The translations under genes were made by a program, and so were the position numbers. Shown here piece by piece: positions 1-6,463 of a stretch of DNA of 7,819 bases. This DNA is from JBEAOO01 sp041164825 (GTDB taxonomy: Bacteria > Pseudomonadota > Gammaproteobacteria > Burkholderiales > Burkholderiaceae_C). Every line of letters begins with the position of its first letter. Position 1 is the stretch's first letter. The notes under the pieces are model-generated. The model worked only from the letters and a program-made list of their open reading frames with translations, did no database searches and was not told where the DNA came from. The stretch spans positions 1-7,819 of the forward strand of contig JBEAOO010000057.1 of the NCBI GenBank assembly GCA_041164825.1, given 5' to 3'.

Positions 1-2474
1 TCGGCGTCGATCACCGGGCCGACATCGGTGGCCAGCTCGGCCGGGTCGCCCAGGCGCAGCTCTTTGAGCGCGCCGTGCACCATCTCGATCACGCCATCGG
101 CAATGCCCTCGTGCACGCACAGCAGGCGCAGCGCGCTGCAGCGCTGGCCGGCCGAGCGGAAGGCGCTTTGCACCACGGCGTCCACCACCTGCTCGGGCAG
201 CGCGCTGCTGTCGACCACCATGGCGTTGATGCCGCCGGTCTCGGCAATCAGCGGCACCGGCGCGCGGCCCTTGGCGGCCAGCGTGCGGTGGATGATGTGG
301 GCCACAGCCGTGGAGCCGGTGAAGCACACGCCCGCCGTGGCCGGGTGGGCCACCAAGGCGGCGCCCACGGTTTCACCGGGGCCGTGCAGCAGGTCGAGCG
401 CATCGGCGGGCAGGCCGTTGTCGCGCATCAGTTGCACAAAACCCAGCGCCACGGCCGGGGTTTGCTCGGCGGGCTTGGCGGCCACGGTGTTGCCGGCCAC
501 GAGCGCGGCCACGACCTGGCCGGCAAAGATGGCCAGCGGGAAGTTCCAGGGGCTGATACAGACGAACACGCCGCGGCCTTGCAGCGGTGCGCCGTCGTTT
601 GCGGCGGCCTCGGCCTGGTCAGCGTAGTAGCGGCAGAAGTCCACAGCCTCGCGCACCTCGGCGATGGTGTCGCCCCAGGTCTTGTGGGCCTCGCGCACCA
701 GCAGCGCGCAGAACTCGGGCAGGCGGGCTTCGAGCGCATCGGCGCTGCGGCGCAGCACGGCGGCGCGCAGTGCGGTGGGCGTGGCGTTCCAGGCGGCAAA
801 GCCATCGGACAGGCGCGCCATGGCGGCGGCCACCTCGGCGCCAGTGGCCTCGGGCACGGCTTGCAGTTGCAGCGCTTGGTAGGCGGCTTCGAGCGGTTCG
901 CGCTCGGCGATGCAGGTCAGCTCCAGGCCACGCGAGTTGGCGCGCTCGGCGCCGTAGAGCGCCACCGGCATCGGCAGCGCGGGCGTGGTGCTGGGCGTCA
1001 GCGGCGAGGCCAGCAGCACGGCCGGCGGCACGGCTTCGTCGGCCAGCAGGTGCACGAACGACGAGTTGGCGCCGTTCTCCAGCAGCCGGCGCACCAGGTA
1101 GGCCAGCAGGTCGCGGTGCTCGCCCACCGGGGCGTAGATGCGCACGGGCACGCCTGCGTCCTTCATCACCTCGCGGTACACGCCCTGGCCCATGCCGTGC
1201 AGGCGCTGCATTTCGTACTTGGCGCCGCGCGCTTGCGCCATTTGCACCACGGCCGCGATGGTGCCGGCGTTGTGGGTGGCGAACTGCGGGTAGATCACAT
1301 CGGCATGGCCCAGCAGCGCTTGCGCGCAGGCGAGGTAGGAGATGTCGGTGTGGTGCTTGTGGGTGAACACCGGGTAGCCGGCCAGGCCCAGCTCTTGGGC
1401 GCGTTTCACTTCAGCGTCCCAATACGCGCCCTTCACCAGCCGCACCATGAAGCGCAGGCCGTGGCGGCGGGCGATGGCGGCCACCTCGTTCACCAGCGGC
1501 AGTGCGCGGGTTTGGTAGGCCTGCAGTGCCAGGCCAAAGCCTTGCCATTGCGGGAACTGTTGGGCAATGCGTGCGGCCAGGGTGTCGAGCACGTCCAGCG
1601 ACAGCTCCAGCCGCTCGCTCTCTTCGGCGTCGATGGTGAGGTTGACGTTGGCGGCGGCGGCCAGCTCGATCAGCTGCCACACGCGCGGCAGCAGCTCGGC
1701 AAACACGCGCTCGCGCTGCGCGTCTTCGTAGCGCGAGAACAGCGCGCTCAGCTTGATCGAGATGCCGTCGTTGTCCATCGGCCCGGCGGCGGGCGTGCTT
1801 TGCGCAGCAATGGCCTCGATGGCGTGGCGGTAGGCGCCGAGGTAGCGCACGGCGTCGGCCTCGGTGCGGGCGCCTTCGCCCAGCATGTCGTAGGAGTAGC
1901 GCAGGCCACTCTGGCTCTTGCGCGAGCTGCGCGCTTCGCTCAGCGCTTCTTCAATGTTGCGGCCGAGCACGAACTGCTTGCCCAGCAGCTGGATGGCGCG
2001 CACCGTGGCGGCCACCACGGTCTGCGCGCCCAGCCGCTTGAACAAACCGCCTTCGCCTTCTTCCCCCGGCAAGAACTTCTTCGACAGCGAAATCGCGCTG
2101 GCCGAGATGTTGGCCATCATCGAATGCGCGCCGCCGGCGCTGCCGTCGAACTGGGCCTGGCCGAGCTGGTCGGCGGTGAGTGCGATGGCGGTTTGCGCAT
2201 CGGGCACGCGCAGCAGCGCTTCGGCCAAGCGCATCAGGGCCAGGCCTTCTTGGGTGGAGATCGGGTACTCGCGCAGCAGCGACTCCATCGCCCAGAACGG
2301 CGCCGGGTTGTCGCGCACCGATTGCACCCAGGGCGTGGCGGTGGTGATGGCGGCCGGCCAGTTGAGCGCGGGCTGGGTTGGGTCGCCAAGCTGGCCCATC
2401 AAATGCTTGAGTACCTCGGTTTCGTCACGAAACGGGTAGGGCAAACGAGAGGTGGCGGCAGCGGGAGTGAACAT
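1..2474 (-). CDS. putA: Bifunctional proline dehydrogenase / L-glutamate-gamma-semialdehyde dehydrogenase PutA, N-terminal 824 residues (cut by window edge)
   Basis: Catalyses both steps of proline catabolism: FAD-dependent oxidation of proline to pyrroline-5-carboxylate, then NAD-dependent oxidation to glutamate; PutA is a peripheral membrane enzyme feeding electrons to quinone. I translated the complement of this stretch by eye; it stays open to the left edge. The proline dehydrogenase barrel shows YDMLGEGA (about 195-202), ISIKLSAL, RLVKGAYWD (K348), YPQFATHN (395-402) and the paired arginines R462/R463 in YLVRRLLENGAN, which match the substrate-binding pair of E. coli PutA. The aldehyde dehydrogenase half shows SPWNFP (N644), CFTGST, ETGG (E745) and SAGQRCSALR with catalytic C779. 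The start at 2474 is the first ATG after an in-frame stop; no good Shine-Dalgarno precedes it. No ribbon-helix-helix domain precedes the barrel, so this is a non-repressor PutA, probably controlled by the divergent Lrp-type gene. The C-terminal part lies outside the window, so type A versus type B cannot be told. Confidence 0.97.
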   Translation of the reverse strand, partial: MFTPAAATSRLPYPFRDETEVLKHLMGQLGDPTQPALNWPAAITTATPWVQSVRDNPAPFWAMESLLREYPISTQEGLALMRLAEALLRVPDAQTAIALTADQLGQAQFDGSAGGAHSMMANISASAISLSKKFLPGEEGEGGLFKRLGAQTVVAATVRAIQLLGKQFVLGRNIEEALSEARSSRKSQSGLRYSYDMLGEGARTEADAVRYLGAYRHAIEAIAAQSTPAAGPMDNDGISIKLSALFSRYEDAQRERVFAELLPRVWQLIELAAAANVNLTIDAEESERLELSLDVLDTLAARIAQQFPQWQGFGLALQAYQTRALPLVNEVAAIARRHGLRFMVRLVKGAYWDAEVKRAQELGLAGYPVFTHKHHTDISYLACAQALLGHADVIYPQFATHNAGTIAAVVQMAQARGAKYEMQRLHGMGQGVYREVMKDAGVPVRIYAPVGEHRDLLAYLVRRLLENGANSSFVHLLADEAVPPAVLLASPLTPSTTPALPMPVALYGAERANSRGLELTCIAEREPLEAAYQALQLQAVPEATGAEVAAAMARLSDGFAAWNATPTALRAAVLRRSADALEARLPEFCALLVREAHKTWGDTIAEVREAVDFCRYYADQAEAAANDGAPLQGRGVFVCISPWNFPLAIFAGQVVAALVAGNTVAAKPAEQTPAVALGFVQLMRDNGLPADALDLLHGPGETVGAALVAHPATAGVCFTGSTAVAHIIHRTLAAKGRAPVPLIAETGGINAMVVDSSALPEQVVDAVVQSAFRSAGQRCSALRLLCVHEGIADGVIEMVHGALKELRLGDPAELATDVGPVIDA

Positions 2475-2567
2475 GGCGGGGCATCCGGGTTGAATTTCCC
2501 GCTAGGTTATCCATGTGCAACTGATATTATTCGCCAAATTACGGGCTAGCTCGGAGAGAAAAACACC
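2475..2567. promoter_or_regulatory. Divergent putA / lrp-type regulatory region with AT-rich core
   Basis: This 93-base spacer separates two divergent start codons and must hold promoters for both genes. Its middle (about 2505-2540) is clearly AT-rich against a GC-rich background. TATTAT at 2525-2530 is a reasonable -10 box for the regulator, but no good -35 lies at the right distance. An imperfect dyad at 2517-2534 (6 of 9 pairs matching, AT centre) has the size and character of an Lrp-family operator. That Lrp-type proteins bind AT-rich imperfect palindromes next to their own genes is known; that this one does so here is inference. Confidence 0.5.
2553..2558 (+). promoter_or_regulatory. Shine-Dalgarno for the Lrp-type regulator
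   Basis: GGAGAG lies 9 bases before the ATG at 2568, supporting that start. It contrasts with putA on the other strand, which has no comparable site. Confidence 0.65.
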
Positions 2568-3038
2568 ATGTCGGCCGCATTAGACATTGACAAGATCGAC
2601 GCCCGTATCCTGCGCGTGCTGCAGCGCGATGGCCGGATTTCCAACCTCAAACTCGCCGAAGAGGTGCATCTTTCACCGACGGCAGTGCTCGAGCGCGTGA
2701 AGCGGCTGACCCGCGACGGCTTCATCCTGGGCTACGAGGCCCGGCTGAACCCCGACAAGCTCGGCGCCGGCATGATGGTGTTTGTGGAGGTGGTGCTCGA
2801 CCGCACCACGCCCGACGTGATGAACGCCTTCAAAGCCGCGGTGCAGGTGCGGCCCGAAATCTTGGAGTGCCACCTGGTGGCCGGTGGTTTCGACTACCTC
2901 ATCAAGACCCGCGTGGCCGACATGGCCGCCTACCGCGAGCTGATCGGCTCGGTGGTCTGGGCCCTGCCCGGCGTGCGCGAAACCCACACCTATGCGGTGA
3001 TGGAAGAGGTGAAAAACACCACCGCGCTGGCGATTTGA
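2568..3038 (+). CDS. Lrp/AsnC-family transcriptional regulator, probably controlling putA (PutR-like)
   Basis: A 156-residue protein of typical family length. Residues 8-60 form the winged helix-turn-helix: DKIDARILRVLQRDGRIS, then LSPTAVLERVKRL as recognition helix (35-47) and the DGFILGY wing. Residues about 68-150 form the RAM (ligand-binding, oligomerising) domain with ECHLVAGGFDYLIKTRV (100-116) and LPGVRETHTYAVMEEVK (133-149). By eye it is closer to E. coli Lrp than to AsnC across its whole length. Lrp-family proteins form dimers to octamers, wrap DNA and respond to amino acids. The divergent placement beside a putA without a repressor domain resembles the PutR arrangement of alphaproteobacteria, where an Lrp-type activator induces putA with proline. 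Family is near certain; target and ligand (proline or leucine) are inferred. Confidence 0.95.
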   Translation: MSAALDIDKIDARILRVLQRDGRISNLKLAEEVHLSPTAVLERVKRLTRDGFILGYEARLNPDKLGAGMMVFVEVVLDRTTPDVMNAFKAAVQVRPEILECHLVAGGFDYLIKTRVADMAAYRELIGSVVWALPGVRETHTYAVMEEVKNTTALAI

Positions 3039-3060
3039 GCCAGGGCTGTCCCCCCTAGAA

Positions 3061-3084
3061 CCACGGGGCCAGAGCGCCCCGCGG
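3061..3084 (+). terminator. Possible terminator hairpin after the Lrp-type gene
   Basis: CGGGGC (3064-3069) pairs with GCCCCG (3076-3081) across a 6-base loop, and two more G-C pairs form outside one mismatch. It begins 23 bases past the stop codon. The following bases (CGTCATTTG) give only a poor T run, so this may be a weak or factor-aided terminator. Confidence 0.35.
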
Positions 3085-3164
3085 CGTCATTTGGGGGGAT
3101 TGTTGGGCGAACCCCAGCCGCCAACACTGCAGGCGTTGACGGTTGTCATCGCTGCTGTGCGCCT

Positions 3165-3170
3165 GGAGGG
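3165..3170 (+). promoter_or_regulatory. Shine-Dalgarno fixing the PEP-CTERM gene start
   Basis: GGAGGG sits 7 bases before the ATG at 3178. This decides against the in-frame TTG at 3091, which has no such site and would place 29 non-signal-like residues ahead of the signal peptide. Confidence 0.7.
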
Positions 3171-3177
3171 CCTCCCC

Positions 3178-3879
3178 ATGAACCCCATTTTTTCATCTGT
3201 TGCCCGAATTCGATCCGCCCTGGCGGCGGCATCGTTGGTGGGCTTGTGCGCTGCACCCGCGGGAGCCATCACCGTGGCGCCGGGTGGCGGGCCGGTGGCC
3301 TTGCTTGGCACCACGGCGGCCGCCTGGCCCGATTTGGCTGGCGGCATCTTGGAAGATGTGGTGACGACTTGGGTCTCTGCGGACGACCCGACCTATGGTT
3401 TTCCCGGCGCGGAGGGCCATCTGCAATCGCGCGTGGTTCGCTCAAGCAGCACCGGCAGGCTCGATTTCTACTGGCGCGTGACGGCCAACGTGGCGTCTTA
3501 CCCGGCCTTCATCCCGCTGCAGTTGAACCTGAGCCAGCTGGTGCTGGCCAACTTCTTGACGGGCGCGGGTTTTGACGCCGACTACCGGCTCGATGGCGTG
3601 GGCAGCGAGCCGCCGATGGACGGCGTGTCGGCCGATGGCAGCCGCTTCAGCTTTGAGTTTGCCAACAACTCGTTCGGGCCGGGCGAAAGTTCGTACTTCT
3701 TGCTGTTGCACTCCAACGCCATCGACTACGACAGCAGCGCGCTGGCCCGCCTGGGCGAGACCACCGTGAGCACTTTTGCGCCGTTGGCCGCCGTTCCTGA
3801 GCCCAGCACTTACGCCTTCTTGCTGGCGGGTTTGGTCGGCATCGCCGCTTGGCGCCGGCGCGATCTCCGAGCGGATTGA
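3178..3879 (+). CDS. Exported PEP-CTERM sorting domain protein of unknown function
   Basis: A 233-residue protein. Residues 1-30 are a Sec signal peptide: basic residues R10 and R12, an alanine-rich hydrophobic stretch, and a likely cut after the APAGA motif at about 30. The C-terminal end is a textbook PEP-CTERM signal: VPEPS (206-210), a hydrophobic helix (about 212-225) and the basic cluster RRR (226-228), followed by DLRAD. PEP-CTERM proteins are sorted by an exosortase, usually in biofilm or polysaccharide-making Gram-negatives; no exosortase gene is in the window. The mature part (31-205) alternates hydrophobic and polar residues, contains TGRLDFYWRVT and SYFLLLHSNA, and looks beta-rich, perhaps one beta-sandwich; its only cysteine is in the signal peptide. 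I do not recognise a catalytic or binding motif. It stands alone between unrelated genes and is convergent with yggS. Substrate and role are unknown; an extracellular or surface-retained matrix protein is a guess from the sorting signal. Confidence 0.9.
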   Translation: MNPIFSSVARIRSALAAASLVGLCAAPAGAITVAPGGGPVALLGTTAAAWPDLAGGILEDVVTTWVSADDPTYGFPGAEGHLQSRVVRSSSTGRLDFYWRVTANVASYPAFIPLQLNLSQLVLANFLTGAGFDADYRLDGVGSEPPMDGVSADGSRFSFEFANNSFGPGESSYFLLLHSNAIDYDSSALARLGETTVSTFAPLAAVPEPSTYAFLLAGLVGIAAWRRRDLRAD

Positions 3880-3883
3880 CCCT

Positions 3884-3897
3884 GGGGCGTCAGCCCC
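3884..3897. terminator. Short GC hairpin between convergent genes
   Basis: GGGGC and GCCCC flank a GTCA loop in the 18-base gap between the PEP-CTERM stop and the yggS stop. It could serve both strands as a transcript-end stem, but the stem is only 5 base pairs and neither side has a T run. Confidence 0.25.
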
Positions 3898-4587
3898 TCA
3901 GCGCTGGCCGAAGATGGCCGTGCCCACGCGCACCACGGTGGCGCCTTCGGCCACGGCGGCCTCCATGTCGCTGCTCATGCCCATCGACAAGGTGTCGAGC
4001 GCCAGGCCTTGTTGGGCGTTCAGCGACTCCAGCAGCTCCCGCAGGGCGCGGTGCGGTACGCGCTGGGCCGCGCCGTCTTCGGCCGGCTCCGGGATCGCCA
4101 TCAGCCCGCGCAGCGTGACACCCTTCAAGGCGGCCACGGCTTGTGCCACGGCTGGCACCTCGGCGGGGCTGAGGCCACTTTTGCTGGCCTCGCCGCTGAT
4201 GTTGACCTGCAGGCAGATTTGCAGCGGGGCCAAGTGGGCCGGGCGCTGCTCGCTCAGGCGTTGTGCAATCTTGAGGCGGTCGACGCTGTGCACCCAGTCA
4301 AACTGCTCGGCCACGGCGCGGGTCTTGTTGCTTTGCAGCGGGCCGATCAGGTGCCATTCGAGTTGCGCGCGCAGGTCGGCCAGGGTGGCGATCTTGTCCA
4401 GGCCCTCTTGCACGTAGTTCTCGCCAAAGCGGGTTTCGCCCGCGGCGTGGGCCTCGCGCACGGCGTCGGCCGGAAACGTCTTGCTCACCACCAGCAACGT
4501 GACGCTTCGCACGGGCCGCTCGGCACCTGCGCAGGCCTGGGCAATGCGCCGGTGGACTTGTTGTAACTTGTCTTTGATCGTCGCCAT
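3898..4587 (-). CDS. yggS: YggS/PLPBP family pyridoxal 5'-phosphate homeostasis protein
   Basis: A 229-residue single-domain PLP-binding TIM-barrel protein resembling the N-terminal domain of alanine racemase; it is not known as an enzyme but buffers PLP and affects amino-acid pools in the cytosol. Family motifs appear in order: LLVVSKTFP with the PLP lysine at K36 (same number as E. coli YggS), RFGENYVQEG, EWHLIGPLQSNK, WVHSVDRLKIA, QVNISGEASKSG, LRGLMAIPEP, LSMGMSSDMEAAV and VRVGTAIFG. The start at 4587 (MATIKDKLQQ) gives the normal length; an in-frame ATG at 4656 would add 23 cysteine- and proline-rich residues that do not look like the family and would overlap the pilT leader almost to its start codon. 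No clear Shine-Dalgarno precedes 4587. It is divergent from pilT, as for the yggS homologue beside pilT in Pseudomonas. All expected residues are present. Confidence 0.96.
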   Translation of the reverse strand: MATIKDKLQQVHRRIAQACAGAERPVRSVTLLVVSKTFPADAVREAHAAGETRFGENYVQEGLDKIATLADLRAQLEWHLIGPLQSNKTRAVAEQFDWVHSVDRLKIAQRLSEQRPAHLAPLQICLQVNISGEASKSGLSPAEVPAVAQAVAALKGVTLRGLMAIPEPAEDGAAQRVPHRALRELLESLNAQQGLALDTLSMGMSSDMEAAVAEGATVVRVGTAIFGQR

Positions 4588-4590
4588 AAT
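4561..4590 (+). promoter_or_regulatory. Candidate sigma-70 promoter for pilT, overlapping the yggS start
   Basis: TTGTAA (4561-4566) and CATAAT (4585-4590) are 18 bases apart and match the -35 and -10 consensus at 4 of 6 and 5 of 6 positions. Transcription would begin near 4597, giving a leader of about 65 bases before pilT. The -10 box contains the complement of the yggS ATG, so the two divergent genes would share DNA. Found by eye only. Confidence 0.4.
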
Positions 4591-4612
4591 GTGCCGAAGT
4601 ATCCCGCACGCC

Positions 4613-4629
4613 CCCGGCAACCTGCCGGG
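4613..4629. promoter_or_regulatory. Perfect 7-bp hairpin in the pilT leader
   Basis: CCCGGCA and TGCCGGG are exact inverse complements around a 3-base ACC loop, in the spacer between yggS and pilT. No T run follows on either strand, so it is not a standard terminator. It may be a stable 5' leader stem of pilT or an operator. Just downstream, 4632-4642 reads GTGCACTGCAC, an odd-centred palindrome. Confidence 0.35.
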
Positions 4630-4661
4630 CGGTGCACTGCACGGAAGCTTGCACACACCCC

Positions 4662-5705
<1,044 letters not shown>

Positions 5706-5710
5706 GTGGC

Positions 5711-6355
5711 ATGAGCCGCTCGATTCCCCGCGCCGCTGCCGCTGCGCCCACTGAGCCAGACACCGGGCCCGACTCCGACCTGTTCTCGTCCACCTTGTCG
5801 GGTGGCGATTTGGGCGATGACGACACGCCCACCCGTGCCGACTGGGCCGGCCGTTCGGCGGCGCTGGACGCCAAGCCCATGGACCCCACCGAAGGCGGCT
5901 TGCTGTTGGCGCGCCTGTGGCGCGCCGAGCGCCATGTGCTGGCCCTGCAGCCCGAAGAGCTGGCGCACCTGTGCGAGCAACTGCGCTATGTGCGCGTGGG
6001 CCGCGACCGCCAGGTGATTGGCCAAAACGAGCTGGGCGACTTCATGGTGGTGGTGCTCGAAGGCACACTCAGCGTGGACCGCTTGCGCGCCGGCGGTGGG
6101 CTCACACGTTTGGCCGAGGCGCACCCCGGCGACATGGTGGGCGAGATGGCCATGCTCGATGCGGGCGCCCGCTTTTGCTCCTGCACCACGCTCGGGCCCT
6201 GCACGCTGGCCGTGCTGGAGGCGCCGCAACTTGAAGCCCTTTTTGAGCATCACCCGCGCATCGGCCTGGCCCTGGTGGCCACGCTGTCGCGGCGCTTGTC
6301 GCTGCGGCTGCGCCAGGTCAGCGCGCGCTTGAGCGCGCTGCTCTCGGCCGATTGA
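5711..6355 (+). CDS. Single-domain cyclic-nucleotide-binding-fold (Crp-like) protein encoded between pilT and pilU
   Basis: A 214-residue cytosolic protein without signal peptide or membrane segment. Residues 1-60 are low-complexity, acidic and alanine/proline-rich, probably disordered. Residues about 73-190 match the cyclic nucleotide-binding beta-barrel: helix LQPEELAHLCEQL (79-91), VRVGRDRQVIGQNELGDFMVVVLEGTLSV (94-122), then a phosphate-binding-cassette-like segment GDMVGEMAMLDAGARFCSC (140-158) with G144, E145 and R154. A C-terminal basic amphipathic helix (about 183-211) takes the place of the hinge helix. Crp/Fnr proteins would continue into a helix-turn-helix; none is present, so it is not a transcription factor of that kind. 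The start is 5 bases after the pilT stop with only a weak upstream site (GAGTGG), which suggests translational coupling to pilT. Position between two retraction ATPases suggests a regulator of pilus retraction, but ligand and partner are unknown: F155 follows the cassette arginine where alanine or serine is usual. Confidence 0.88.
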   Translation: MSRSIPRAAAAAPTEPDTGPDSDLFSSTLSGGDLGDDDTPTRADWAGRSAALDAKPMDPTEGGLLLARLWRAERHVLALQPEELAHLCEQLRYVRVGRDRQVIGQNELGDFMVVVLEGTLSVDRLRAGGGLTRLAEAHPGDMVGEMAMLDAGARFCSCTTLGPCTLAVLEAPQLEALFEHHPRIGLALVATLSRRLSLRLRQVSARLSALLSAD

Positions 6356-6453
6356 CGACGCACGGCTGACCCGCCGCCGCGCTACCGCTGTCCCACCGTT
6401 TTCTCACCGCCGCTGCATCGCGCACACCCGACCCGGGCCCCGCGCAGCCGCAC

Positions 6454-6458
6454 AAGGA
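6454..6458 (+). promoter_or_regulatory. Shine-Dalgarno for pilU
   Basis: AAGGA lies 5 bases before the ATG at 6464 and supports that start. The 108-base gap from 6356 to 6463 shows no open gene and no convincing promoter or terminator, so read-through from pilT is likely. Confidence 0.65.
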
Positions 6459-6463
6459 CTTTC

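Noticed and set aside
75..2549. An 824-codon open frame on the plus strand antisense to putA.
   Set aside because: It is rich in His, Gly, Ala and Gln with no recognisable motif, as expected of a frame opposite a GC-biased gene. The complement encodes PutA with all catalytic motifs.
3100..3125. A sigma-54-like GG-N10-GC arrangement upstream of the PEP-CTERM gene.
   Set aside because: Only the invariant GG and GC match; the remaining consensus bases do not, and such spacing is frequent by chance in GC-rich DNA.
3136..3164. TTGACG at 3136-3141 as a -35 box for the PEP-CTERM gene.
   Set aside because: No -10-like hexamer occurs 16-18 bases downstream.
3091..3177. Longer start (TTG at 3091) for the PEP-CTERM protein.
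   Set aside because: It would bury the signal peptide behind 29 residues; the ATG at 3178 has a strong Shine-Dalgarno and a proper signal peptide.
4588..4656. Longer start (ATG at 4656) for yggS.
   Set aside because: The added residues are unlike the family, and with the start at 4587 the PLP lysine falls at position 36 as in E. coli.
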